From assembly GCA_038522735.1 (NCBI GenBank), contig JBCBJX010000010.1:1-54960 (forward strand): 54,960 bases of DNA. Direction: 5' to 3'. Below the pieces are notes generated by a model that saw nothing but the letters and a program-made list of their open reading frames with translations, was not told the DNA's origin and ran no database searches. Of the stretch, positions 8,700 through 17,745 are shown piece by piece (the stretch's first letter is position 1; every line of letters begins with the position of its first letter). Position numbers and translations under genes: made by a program. Source of the DNA: JBCBJX01 sp038522735. Lineage in GTDB: Bacteria > Pseudomonadota > Alphaproteobacteria > Caulobacterales > Parvularculaceae.

Positions 8700-10667
8700 A
8701 TGCCCGATGGATCCGCCGCGCTCACAGCCGCCGCACGCATCTTCACCGTTCCTGAGGACGCTGCCGCCCGCGCGCTCTACACCAGAACCCGATACGACGC
8801 TGATTATGCGCGCTCCGTCGCCGATCCTGAAGGTTTCTGGGCGGGGGTTGCTGCCAGACTCGACTGGATGAAGCCCTTCAACGACGTGAAGGATGTTTCC
8901 TTTGCGAAAGAGGATCTCCACATCCGTTGGTTTGCGGACGGCAGCCTCAACGCCTGCGTCAACTGCGTCGATCGCCACCTCGAGGCGCGTGGCGACGAGA
9001 CAGCGATCCTGTTTGAAGGCGACGATCCGTCGGTTTACTCTAACGTAACGTACAGAGAGCTTTACGAGCGTGTTTGCAGGTTTGCCAACGTTCTGAAAAA
9101 GAACGGGGTAAAAAAAGGCGATCGGGTTGTTTTATACATGCCGATGATCGTCGAGGCCGCAATCGCCATGCTCGGCTGCGCGCGCATCGGCGCGGTGCAT
9201 TCCGTCGTCTTCGGCGGCTTCTCTCCGGAAGCGCTTGCGAGCCGCATTGAAGATTGCAACGCAAACGTTGTCGTCACAGCGGATGAAGGCCTGCGGGGCG
9301 GAAAGCGCGTGCCGATCAAGGCGAATGTCGACAGGGCTATCAACGGGCGCGACCTCGCCGTCGACGCCGTCATTGTCATCCGTCATACGGGCGCCGACGT
9401 GGCGATGCGCGATGGCCGGGACTGTTATCTCGATGAAGAAGAGGCTGCTGTGACGGCCGAGTGCGCGCCTGAGGAGATGAATGCGGAGGACCCGCTCTTC
9501 ATCCTCTATACGTCTGGATCAACGGGCAAACCGAAGGGCGTTCTGCACACGACAGGCGGCTATCTCGCTTACGTTGCATTTACTCATGAGGCGGTGTTCG
9601 ACTATCGTCCCGGCGAGATCTACTGGTGCACCGCCGACATCGGTTGGGTGACGGGTCACTCCTACATTGTTTACGGACCTCTCGCGAACGGTGCGACGAC
9701 GCTCATGTTCGAAGGCGTTCCAACGTGGCCTGACGCTTCACGCACTTGGCGAGTTGTAGAGAAGCACAAAGTCAATATTCTGTATACGTCCCCAACCGCT
9801 ATTCGTGCAATGATGCGGGAAGGCGATGAGTTGGTCGAGCAATGCGATCGCTCTTCGCTTCGGCTTCTCGGTTCGGTTGGTGAGCCGATCAATCCAGAGG
9901 TATGGATGTGGTATCACCGGGTTCCCGGTGAAGGCCGCTGCCCGATCGTCGATACATGGTGGCAGACAGAGACTGGAGGTGTGCTGATTTCTCCACTGCC
10001 CGGGGCGACGGACCTGAAGCCGGGCTCCGCGTCGAAGCCGCTCTTTGGCGTTAAGCCCGCGCTTGTCGACGCAGAAGGCGTTGAGCTTCACGGCGTGGCG
10101 GAAGGCAATCTTATCCTGAAAGAGTCCTGGCCCGGCCAGATGCGCACGATCTACGGGGATCATCAGCGCTTCATCGAAACGTATTTCTCGACTTACGAAA
10201 ACGCTTACTTCTCCGGCGACGGCGCCAAGCGCGATGCAGACGGGTATTACTGGATTACCGGCCGGGTCGATGACGTCCTGAATGTTTCCGGTCACCGTAT
10301 GGGGACAGCCGAAATTGAAAGCGCACTCGTCAGCCATCGGAGCGTTGCAGAATCAGCGGTAGTTGGCTACCCGCACGATCTGAAAGGCCAGGGCGTGTAC
10401 TGCTATGTACACCTGAGGGCGGGTTTTGAGGCGTCGGACGACCTGGAAGCAGAACTCGTAAAAACAGTCCGCGCTGAGATTGGGCCGATCGCAAAGCCCG
10501 ATTTTATCCAGTTTGTTCCGGGATTGCCCAAGACGCGATCCGGAAAGATCATGCGACGCATCCTGCGGAAGATCGCGGAGAATGCGTGCGATAATCTCGG
10601 CGACATATCCACGCTCTCTGATCCATCGGTGGTGGACAGTCTCATCGAAGGGCGCAAAATTCGATAA
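8700..10667 (+). CDS. acs: Acetyl-CoA synthetase (AMP-forming)
   Basis: Activates acetate to acetyl-CoA in the cytoplasm through an acetyl-AMP intermediate. The ATG at 8700 is preceded by GGAGAG and gives 655 residues, close to the usual 652 of the family; the frame is open further upstream but that part is low-complexity and not conserved. Motifs: the P-loop-like YTSGSTGKPKGVLH, the adenylate-binding DTWWQTETGG, the hinge TGRVDDVLNVSGHR and the C-terminal PKTRSGKIMRR, whose lysine is the site of regulatory acetylation in known Acs enzymes. The response regulator gene follows after 35 bases, so the two are probably co-transcribed. Confidence 0.97.
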   Translation: MPDGSAALTAAARIFTVPEDAAARALYTRTRYDADYARSVADPEGFWAGVAARLDWMKPFNDVKDVSFAKEDLHIRWFADGSLNACVNCVDRHLEARGDETAILFEGDDPSVYSNVTYRELYERVCRFANVLKKNGVKKGDRVVLYMPMIVEAAIAMLGCARIGAVHSVVFGGFSPEALASRIEDCNANVVVTADEGLRGGKRVPIKANVDRAINGRDLAVDAVIVIRHTGADVAMRDGRDCYLDEEEAAVTAECAPEEMNAEDPLFILYTSGSTGKPKGVLHTTGGYLAYVAFTHEAVFDYRPGEIYWCTADIGWVTGHSYIVYGPLANGATTLMFEGVPTWPDASRTWRVVEKHKVNILYTSPTAIRAMMREGDELVEQCDRSSLRLLGSVGEPINPEVWMWYHRVPGEGRCPIVDTWWQTETGGVLISPLPGATDLKPGSASKPLFGVKPALVDAEGVELHGVAEGNLILKESWPGQMRTIYGDHQRFIETYFSTYENAYFSGDGAKRDADGYYWITGRVDDVLNVSGHRMGTAEIESALVSHRSVAESAVVGYPHDLKGQGVYCYVHLRAGFEASDDLEAELVKTVRAEIGPIAKPDFIQFVPGLPKTRSGKIMRRILRKIAENACDNLGDISTLSDPSVVDSLIEGRKIR

Positions 10668-10702
10668 ATGTTGGAAGCTGCCGAACACTTCGATAGCTGG
10701 AT

Positions 10703-11344
10703 ATGACGGGGCGCGTGGTCATCGCGGACGACCATCCGCTTTTCCGCGCCGCCCTGCGCTCCGCCGTCGCAGCGGCCGCGCCCGGACGCGACATCGTCGA
10801 GGCCGACAGCCTTTCAGCCGCCCGTGATCGAGTCGCCGAGGCGGCCGCCAGCCTTCTGTGCCTCGATCTGCATATGAAGGACTCGGACGGGTTCGCTGGA
10901 CTGATGGGGTTCCGGCAAGAGCATCCGGCGCTTCCCGTCGCGGTGGTTTCGGGCTCGGAAGAGCCGTCGACGGTAGCCCGCGCCATAGCAGCTGGGGCCG
11001 CGGCTTTCATCCCGAAGTCGACGGCGATTGATGCGATCCGCGAGGCGGTGGCGGCTGTCCTTGACGGTGATGTCTGGACTCCGCCCGGCTTCGATCCGGA
11101 TGCGATGAAGGCTGGCGAAGAAGCAATGGAACGCCTGGCGAGCCTCACGCCTACACAGTTAAAAGTGCTTGTTCGAGTACGCGACGGCCTCCTCAACAAA
11201 CAGATCGCGTTCGAGATGAACATCTCCGAGGCGACAGTGAAAGCGCACCTGACGTCGATCTTCAGAAAGCTCAGCGTACAGACCCGTACGCAGGCTGTCC
11301 TCGCCGCTGAAACCCTCGCCGTGGAGCGCCCCTCCGCAAGTTGA
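10703..11344 (+). CDS. LuxR/NarL-type response regulator (CrbR/ErdR-like)
   Basis: A 213-residue two-domain regulator. The receiver domain (about 1-120) has the acidic pair at Asp9/Asp10, the phospho-acceptor in CLDLHMKD (Asp55), the SGSEEPS switch region and Lys in FIPKS. The C-terminal LuxR helix-turn-helix (about 148-205) has LTPTQLKVLVRVRDGLLNKQIA and the recognition helix region ISEATVKAHLTSIFRKL. It follows acs and meets a hybrid kinase head-on with only five bases between the stops. In Vibrio (CrbSR) and Pseudomonas (MxtR/ErdR), regulators of this type paired with SSS-domain kinases switch on acs; the same role here is inferred from context. Confidence 0.88.
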   Translation: MTGRVVIADDHPLFRAALRSAVAAAAPGRDIVEADSLSAARDRVAEAAASLLCLDLHMKDSDGFAGLMGFRQEHPALPVAVVSGSEEPSTVARAIAAGAAAFIPKSTAIDAIREAVAAVLDGDVWTPPGFDPDAMKAGEEAMERLASLTPTQLKVLVRVRDGLLNKQIAFEMNISEATVKAHLTSIFRKLSVQTRTQAVLAAETLAVERPSAS

Positions 11345-11349
11345 CGACG

Positions 11350-14300
11350 TCACCGCCGGTGCGTTGCATGCAGTCGCATAGCTCGCCCCTCCGCGATGCG
11401 CTGCGCTGCGAGCGCCCTGAACGACGCAGGCTCCACCGGTTTGTCCAGCACGGTCATGTCAAGCGCCTCGGCTCCTGCTCGCGTTTCATCCGATTGGGAC
11501 GCTGTCGCGAGGATCGCCGGCGCTGCGACGCCGGCCGCCCGCGCTGCCCGGATTACGTCAAACCCGGTCTCCCCGCCGTCGAGCTGGTAGTCCAGCACCA
11601 TGAGGTCGACGCCGCCGCTCTCGAACGCCGCCACTGCTTCCGCGAGCGTGCGCGCAGGGATGGGCGCCGCACCCCATCGCTCCAGTAGCGCGGTCATCGC
11701 CTCGAGCGCCGGCGCTTCGTTCTCGACACAGAGGACGCGCGCATCTCGAAGCGTTCCCGCCGCCGCTCGTTTCGGTGCGGCGGCCTGCGGCGCTCCCGCC
11801 TGCGGTGCGGCGACCCAAGCCCGATCTATGGTCAGCGAGAACGATGCGCCTTTCGGAGGTTTGGAGACGAGGTCAATTTCCGCATCCAGAAGACCGGCGA
11901 CCCGGCGAACGATTGCGAGGCCGAGCCCCGCACCCTCAGCGTTATCGTCCGCACGCTCAAACTCATCGAAGATCCGCCGCCTATCCTGCGGCGCGATGCC
12001 TGGCCCCGTATCGCGCACTTCGATTCTGACACGTCGGCCTCGCCGCCGACAGCCGATCACCACCCGGCCGGCCTTGGTGTAGCGCACGGCGTTCGCGACG
12101 AGGTTTTGAAGCGCGCTTAAAAGAAGTCCTCGGTCGGACCGGACCCACACTTCCGTTGAGACCGTTCTGAACTCGAGGTTCTTCTCTCGGGCGATAACGC
12201 GAAACTCTGAGGAAAGCTCATCGAACAGCGCCCTCAACGGAAAGTCCGTAATTGTTGGTTTCATACCGCCGGCGTCCAGCTTGGAGACGTCGAGAAGGCT
12301 GCGCAGCAGCTTGTCGGCGAGTGCGATCGAGCCCTCAATCTTGTCGGCGAACCGGTCGGCGTCCCCGCGACCGGCCTTCAGGTCTTCTTTCAGGGCTGAC
12401 GCGAAGAGGCGCGCTGCGTTGAGGGGTTGCAGGACGTCATGGCTCGCCGCCGCGAGGAAGCGTGTCTTCGATGCCGTCGCCTGCTCCGCCAGCGCTCGGG
12501 CTTCCTCCAGAGCCTTTGCGGTGTCGCTGAGCGCGCGGGTGCGTTCGGTCACGCGGCGTTCCAGGCCCTCGTTCGCCTCTTTCACCGCCTGTTCCGCGGC
12601 GCGTCGTTCCGTTACGTCCTGGTAGACCCCGAAGAAGCCCAAGACTTCGCCGTTTGAGCTGTACTGAGGCGTGTACTGAACCTGCATGGCGCGCGTAGAG
12701 TCGTCGGGCGCCGTCAGCGTCGTATCGAAAGTCGTCGCCCGCCCCGAAAGCGCCCTTTCGATATGAGTTTTACGCGAGGCGTAGGCGCCGGGCGTCTGAA
12801 AGTCAGCCATGCGCATGCCGACGATATCTTGTCCAGGTGCTCCAAATTGATCGCGATACGCCTTATTTGCGAACATCACGCGTTCGTCGGCGTTGGAAAA
12901 CGCGATAAGCGACGGAATGTTATCTGTATAAAATCGGATTGATCTTTCGCTTTCCAGAAGTGCGGTCTCTATTCGTTTGTACTCAGTGACGTCCGTGAAC
13001 GAGGTGACGTAGCCGCCGCCAGGAACCGGAGCGCCTTCCAGCTTCACCACCCTTCCGTCCGGTCGAACACGCTCATGCGCGTGCGGTCGCCGGGCGCGGA
13101 GCCTGTCCAGCCGGCGCTCTACATGAGCGTCGACCTCTCCCGGCCCGCATTCGCCGCGCTCAGCGTTGAAGCGAATAAGGTCCGAGATAGGACGACCCAC
13201 ACGGACGAAGCCTGGCGGATACGCATACATCTGGAGATAGGGCGTGTTCCACGCCACTACGTTCAGGTCCTCGTCGATCACCGAAACGCCCTGGGCGATA
13301 TTTTCAAGCGTGGTCTGAAGAAGCTCACGGCCGAATTCCAGGCGCTGCGACGTCTCGTCGAGCATGGCGACTACGTCGTCGATCTCCACGCCACGGCCAG
13401 TGAACAGTCCCTTTACCAGCGCACGCGCCGAGGACGCGCCGACGGCGCGGGCGATCTCCACTTCGGCGAAGCGGGCGAGTCGTTCATCCGCAGGCGCGTC
13501 CGGAACAATCAGGCCTCCTTCGATGGCGCCGTATCGCTGAAGCGCTCGATCGGCGCTTTCAGGGCCGATGCAGCGTCCAAGCAGGGAGCGGACGTCTGCG
13601 ACGACCAAAGGCCCGCGCGCCTCGTCCGGCCTCGACCTGCTGCGCGCCGCCGTCGCCCGGCTTCGCGTGGAGCCAACCCAGACAAGGGTCGCGTTTACGG
13701 CGAGGGAAAAAAGCACGCCGACGGAAAACGGATCAAAGCCCTGCGATCCGTAGGGAGACAGGATGACGGCGCCGGGCGCGGCGACCGCCGATCCGGGAAA
13801 GAGTTCCGGCCCGACGACTAGCAAGACCCAGAGAACGAACCCGCCGCTAAGGCCTGCGATCGCGCCTTGCGCCGTCGCGCCGCGCCAGTAGAGGCCGGCG
13901 AAAAGCGCGGGGGCGAACTGGGCTGCTGCGGCGAATGAAACGACGCCGAGGCCGGCGAGCTGCTCCGCTCCCGCCGCGGACGAAGCGAGGGCCGCAGCGG
14001 TCGCAAGAAGTGCTGCAATCACGCCCCGCCGCACCGTAAGAATCGTAGTCGAGGCGTCGGCGCCGGACGGCCTGTACCGCAGTAGCGCCGGCGTTATCAG
14101 GTCGTTCGCCGCCATGGAAGACAGCGCGATCCCGGCCACGACGACCATGCCGGTCGCCGCAGCGACGCCGCCGATGAAGGTGAGGAGAGCCAGCCCCGGC
14201 TGGCCTGCGGACGCGGGCAGGGAGAGGACATAGAGATCCGGCGGCCCGCCGGCGCCGTTGAGGGTCGCCGCGCCGGCGAGTGCGATCGGAACTGCGAACA

Positions 14301-15132
14301 CCGTGACTGCGGCGAGGTAAATAACGAACCAGCGCCCGCCTCGTCGCGCGGCGTCCTCGTCGCGCGCCGCGACGACCGCCATGTGGAATTGTCGAGGCAG
14401 GCAAAACATGGCGAGGAACGAGAGGAGCGTCAGCAGCATCGTTCGCCCCCAGGCGGGCGGTTGGGCGAGGGCCGTCTCCCGCGCAGCCTCGATCCAACCG
14501 TCTGCACCCAGAAGGCTCGCTGCGAGTAGCGCCACCGCGGCGAGAGCGGCGATCTTCAGTGCGCCGTCGAGAGCAATCGCTGCGACGAGCCCGTTTGAGC
14601 CGACTGTCTGGTCGATGTTACGAGCGCCGAAGAGAATTGCGAAGACGGCGAGCGCGCCCGCGACGGCGAAGACGCCAAGCGCGCCCGTCTCGCCCCCAGT
14701 GAACGCAGCGAAAGCGGCCGTCACCGATCGAAGCTGAAGCGCCACGTAGGGAAGCGACCCTACGATCGCCATGAACGCGACGAGGGCCGCGACGCGGCGA
14801 GACCGTCCGTACCGGCTCGCGATGAAGTCGGCGATCGACGTGGCGTTGTCAGCGCGGCCGACGGCCACCATGCGTGAGACGAGAGGCGCGCCGAGCGTGA
14901 AGGCGAGTATCGGCCCGGCGTAAATCGCTGCGTACTCCCAACCGGAGGCGACCGCTGTTCCGACCGCGCCGTAATAGGTCCAGGAGGTGCAAAAAACAGC
15001 AAGGCCGAGAGCATGGACGATCGGGTGCAGCCGTCCGCCGACAGCGCCTTTCGTCCGATCGCCGAGGGCGGCGACCGCGAACATGGCCGCTGCATAGACA
15101 GCAAGAGCGGCGAGGGTCGCCGGTACGGGCAG
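11350..15132 (-). CDS. Sodium:solute-symporter-domain hybrid sensor histidine kinase (CrbS/CbrA-like), copy 1
   Basis: A membrane sensor with a transporter-like input domain. Order: SSS-type helices (about 1-490), linker, PAS with LNVVAWNTPYLQMY (about 590-690), second PAS (about 705-810), coiled coil, HisKA with SHDVLQPLNAARLF (His898), ATPase N/G boxes (NLVANAVRY, DTGPGIAP, GAGLGLAIV) and a C-terminal receiver with LDYQLDGG (Asp1181). The first ATG (15084) would cut into the first helix and has no ribosome site. A CTG at 15132 has GGAGGA seven bases upstream and restores the helix, so I prefer it (about 1260 aa); residue numbers use that start. No ATG, GTG or TTG lies further upstream. It is convergent with the regulator after acs and downstream of the symporter genes. 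Confidence 0.88.
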   Translation of the reverse strand: MPVPATLAALAVYAAAMFAVAALGDRTKGAVGGRLHPIVHALGLAVFCTSWTYYGAVGTAVASGWEYAAIYAGPILAFTLGAPLVSRMVAVGRADNATSIADFIASRYGRSRRVAALVAFMAIVGSLPYVALQLRSVTAAFAAFTGGETGALGVFAVAGALAVFAILFGARNIDQTVGSNGLVAAIALDGALKIAALAAVALLAASLLGADGWIEAARETALAQPPAWGRTMLLTLLSFLAMFCLPRQFHMAVVAARDEDAARRGGRWFVIYLAAVTVFAVPIALAGAATLNGAGGPPDLYVLSLPASAGQPGLALLTFIGGVAAATGMVVVAGIALSSMAANDLITPALLRYRPSGADASTTILTVRRGVIAALLATAAALASSAAGAEQLAGLGVVSFAAAAQFAPALFAGLYWRGATAQGAIAGLSGGFVLWVLLVVGPELFPGSAVAAPGAVILSPYGSQGFDPFSVGVLFSLAVNATLVWVGSTRSRATAARSRSRPDEARGPLVVADVRSLLGRCIGPESADRALQRYGAIEGGLIVPDAPADERLARFAEVEIARAVGASSARALVKGLFTGRGVEIDDVVAMLDETSQRLEFGRELLQTTLENIAQGVSVIDEDLNVVAWNTPYLQMYAYPPGFVRVGRPISDLIRFNAERGECGPGEVDAHVERRLDRLRARRPHAHERVRPDGRVVKLEGAPVPGGGYVTSFTDVTEYKRIETALLESERSIRFYTDNIPSLIAFSNADERVMFANKAYRDQFGAPGQDIVGMRMADFQTPGAYASRKTHIERALSGRATTFDTTLTAPDDSTRAMQVQYTPQYSSNGEVLGFFGVYQDVTERRAAEQAVKEANEGLERRVTERTRALSDTAKALEEARALAEQATASKTRFLAAASHDVLQPLNAARLFASALKEDLKAGRGDADRFADKIEGSIALADKLLRSLLDVSKLDAGGMKPTITDFPLRALFDELSSEFRVIAREKNLEFRTVSTEVWVRSDRGLLLSALQNLVANAVRYTKAGRVVIGCRRRGRRVRIEVRDTGPGIAPQDRRRIFDEFERADDNAEGAGLGLAIVRRVAGLLDAEIDLVSKPPKGASFSLTIDRAWVAAPQAGAPQAAAPKRAAAGTLRDARVLCVENEAPALEAMTALLERWGAAPIPARTLAEAVAAFESGGVDLMVLDYQLDGGETGFDVIRAARAAGVAAPAILATASQSDETRAGAEALDMTVLDKPVEPASFRALAAQRIAEGRAMRLHATHRR

Positions 15133-15229
15133 AGCCGTGTCCTCCGAAGCCGGGCGTCGTCTCGCGCCCTTGTTTAAGAGGCTGAAACGCTAACCTCCCG
15201 GTGTCATGGTCACAATGTGGGCGAGTCCG

Positions 15230-15260
15230 AAAAAAAAGGCGGGCCCCGGAGGCCCGCCTT
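15230..15260 (-). terminator. Rho-independent terminator after the symporter genes
   Basis: On the minus strand a GC-rich hairpin (AAGGCGGGCC, short loop, GGCCCGCCTT) runs directly into a run of eight T residues. It starts 19 bases past the symporter stop and ends before the hybrid kinase start, so the kinase should be transcribed mostly from its own promoter. Confidence 0.88.
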
Positions 15261-15279
15261 CCTGCGGAACAAACATGAT

Positions 15280-17073
15280 CTAGTGAGCGCGGGCCTGCCC
15301 CGCCCCTGTCGGCACGCGGATGTCGTCGACGAGGTTGCGCACAGAGTCCGGCGTTTTAGCCGTCACCCGCGCCACCGCAAAAGCGACGGCGAAGTTGATA
15401 AGGGCGCCGACGAAACCGATCCCTTCGGGCGAGATGCCGAGGAGCCAGTGGTCGGCCGTATTCACGGCTCCAAACCAGGGCGACTTGAAGTAGATGATGT
15501 AACCCATCGTGAAGATCAGGCCCGAGAGCATCCCCGCGATCGCGCCTTCCTTGTTGATGGCCTTGAAGAAAATGCCCATCAAAATGGCGGGGAAGAGCGA
15601 TGATGCGGCGAGGCCGAAGGCGAGCGCGACGACCTGCGCGACGAAACCCGGCGGATTGATGCCGAGATAGCCGGCCACCGTGATCGCCACCACGGCCGCG
15701 GACCGCGCCGCCATCAACTCCTGTTTCTCCGTGATGTCCGGCGCGAAGGTTTTCTTGAGAAGGTCGTGGCTGACCGATGCGGAGATGACGAGGAGCAGGC
15801 CCGCCGCCGTAGACAGGGCGGCCGCCACTGCGCCTGCAGCGACGAGGGCGACGACCCATGGCGGAAGTTTTGCGATCTCGGGGTTCGCCAGCACCATGAT
15901 GTCGCGGTCGACATAGGCCTCGTTACGGTTGTCCGTCAGCGTGTTGACGAGGATCCGCTCGCCTGAAGCGCCGACTTCGCCGGAGAATTTGGGCTTGCCG
16001 TCGAAAGGCGCGCCCGCCGCGTAGGTCACTTTGCCGTCGCCGTCTTTGTCCGCCCAAGCCGTGAGGCCGAGCTTTTCAAAGGATTTGAAGAAGGACGGCG
16101 TGCCGCCTTCTTCTTCCGCAGCGGCGTAGGTGGAGCCGTTCACCGTCTCAATGAAATTGATCCGGGCGAACGCTCCCACCGCAGGCGCTGTGGTGTAGAG
16201 AATCGCAATGAAGACAAGAGCGTACCCTGCGGACTTGCGCGCGTCAGAGACCTTCGGCACCGTGAAGAAACGCACGATAACGTGGGGAAGGCCCGCCGTT
16301 CCAACCATAAGGGCCGCTGTGATGGCGAGCATGTCGATGGTGGACTTCGACCCTTGCGTAAACTCCGTGAAACCGAGCTGCACGAGCGTCTGGTCGAGCG
16401 ATTGGAGAACATGCGCGCCCGAACCGTCGGCGATCGTACCGCCGAGGCCCAATTGCGGGATCGGGTTCCCCGTGATGATGATCGACATGAAGATCGCCGG
16501 CACCATGTAGGCGAAGATCAGGACGCAGTATTGCGCCACCTGAGTGTAGGTGATGCCCTTCATGCCGCCGAGAACAGCGTAGAAAAAGACGACGGCCATC
16601 CCGATCAGAACGCCCCAGGTAATCGGCACGTCGAGGAAGTTCGAGAACACGACGCCGACGCCTCGCATCTGCCCCGCTACATAGGTGAACGAAATGACGA
16701 TGAGCGCTATCACCGCAACGACGCGCGCCGCCTTCGAGTAATACCGCTCGCCGATGAAGTCTGGCACCGTGAACTGACCGAATTTTCTGAGGTATGGCGC
16801 CAAGAACAGCGCCAATAGAACGTACCCGCCGGTCCAGCCCATAAGATATACCGACGCGTCGTACCCGGCGAAGGCGATGATGCCAGCCATCGAAATGAAA
16901 GAGGCCGCGCTCATCCAGTCTGCGGCGGTCGCCATACCGTTCGCGACAGGATGCACGCCGCCGCCGGCGACGTAAAAGTCTTTGGTGGAGCCCGCCCGCG
17001 ACCAGACCGCGATGCCGATGTAGAGCGCGAAGGAGGCGAGAACGAAAATGTAGGTGAGAACCTGGGTCGACAT
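15280..17073 (-). CDS. Sodium:solute symporter, large subunit (VC_2705 type, probable acetate/monocarboxylate carrier)
   Basis: A 597-residue inner-membrane SSS-family transporter with about 13 helices. The element DFYVAGGGVHPVANGMATAA near residue 32 and MSAASFISMAGIIAFAGYDA resemble ActP-like acetate permeases. A long external loop between helices 8 and 9 carries an EF-hand-like stretch DKDGDGKVTY (about 342-351), which I recall as usual for the VC_2705 branch. It lies 12 bases downstream of a DUF4212 small subunit, the normal partner in this branch. With acs and the CrbS-like kinase close by, acetate is the likeliest substrate, but lactate or pyruvate cannot be excluded. Confidence 0.88.
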   Translation of the reverse strand: MSTQVLTYIFVLASFALYIGIAVWSRAGSTKDFYVAGGGVHPVANGMATAADWMSAASFISMAGIIAFAGYDASVYLMGWTGGYVLLALFLAPYLRKFGQFTVPDFIGERYYSKAARVVAVIALIVISFTYVAGQMRGVGVVFSNFLDVPITWGVLIGMAVVFFYAVLGGMKGITYTQVAQYCVLIFAYMVPAIFMSIIITGNPIPQLGLGGTIADGSGAHVLQSLDQTLVQLGFTEFTQGSKSTIDMLAITAALMVGTAGLPHVIVRFFTVPKVSDARKSAGYALVFIAILYTTAPAVGAFARINFIETVNGSTYAAAEEEGGTPSFFKSFEKLGLTAWADKDGDGKVTYAAGAPFDGKPKFSGEVGASGERILVNTLTDNRNEAYVDRDIMVLANPEIAKLPPWVVALVAAGAVAAALSTAAGLLLVISASVSHDLLKKTFAPDITEKQELMAARSAAVVAITVAGYLGINPPGFVAQVVALAFGLAASSLFPAILMGIFFKAINKEGAIAGMLSGLIFTMGYIIYFKSPWFGAVNTADHWLLGISPEGIGFVGALINFAVAFAVARVTAKTPDSVRNLVDDIRVPTGAGQARAH

Positions 17074-17085
17074 ATGAAGCGCTCC

Positions 17086-17487
17086 TTATGCGTCGTCGTC
17101 GACGCCGTAGCGGCGTTCGATCTTTTTCATTCGCCATCCGTAGAAGAAGATCAGCGCCACAAAGACGTAGATCGACCCTTGCTGTGCGAACCAAAATCCA
17201 AGCGGATATCCGCCTAGTGAGAATTGATTGAGTTGATCGACGAGGAGAATTCCAGCGCCGAACGAGACGGCGAACCATACGACGACAAGCGTGAGAAGCA
17301 GTCGAACGTTCTCCCCCCAATAGGCTTTCACCGTCTCTTCAGAGACGACCTCGCCGGAATGACGATCGGGAGCGGGCTCGCTCTCACCGTGATGATTGTA
17401 GATGTCGCCGGCGGCCGTCTTCCCGGCCCCTGCTAGAGCGGGCTCGATCGCGGCGATCGCGCCCGGCTTCAGTTCTGCCGCGCTCAT
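17086..17487 (-). CDS. DUF4212 symporter small subunit
   Basis: A 133-residue protein starting at the ATG at 17487, which has GGGAGGA just upstream (a start 13 codons further up lacks one). The N-terminal 55 residues are soluble and rich in Ala, Glu and His; then come the motif VKAYWGENVRLLLTLVVVWF and two membrane helices (about 65-85 and 100-120) separated by GGYPLGFWFAQQGSIY, which is typical of DUF4212. Proteins of this family are encoded immediately before VC_2705-type symporters and are thought to be a stabilising or regulatory subunit. The N-terminal extension looks longer than in most homologues I know. Confidence 0.88.
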   Translation of the reverse strand: MSAAELKPGAIAAIEPALAGAGKTAAGDIYNHHGESEPAPDRHSGEVVSEETVKAYWGENVRLLLTLVVVWFAVSFGAGILLVDQLNQFSLGGYPLGFWFAQQGSIYVFVALIFFYGWRMKKIERRYGVDDDA

Positions 17488-17654
17488 GGAGTCCTCCCTT
17501 AAGCGGACCGAAAACTGTCGGCCCATGGGAAGGCTACGGCTAATGGGAAGGCATCTCTACGCGACTTTAGTCGACGCGCTTTCGCTCAGTAATTTGCTGT
17601 CAAGAAGCTGGAGCCGCCAGGCTGACCGTAAGGCGACGCGAGATAAATAGCCGC

Positions 17655-17685
17655 GGGCGGCTTTCTATAAGCGGCGAGGCCGCCC
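17655..17685 (-). terminator. Possible weak terminator after the TonB-dependent receptor
   Basis: A 7-base-pair stem (GGGCGGC / GCCGCCC, loop 17) lies about 60 bases past the receptor stop on the minus strand. No T run follows, so it may be only a transcript-end hairpin or chance. Confidence 0.25.
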
Positions 17686-17745
17686 CGGGAGGAGAAGTCC
17701 GGGACGGTTTTCTGCGGTTCGAGCCGGTGCGACTTGTGGTCCAGA

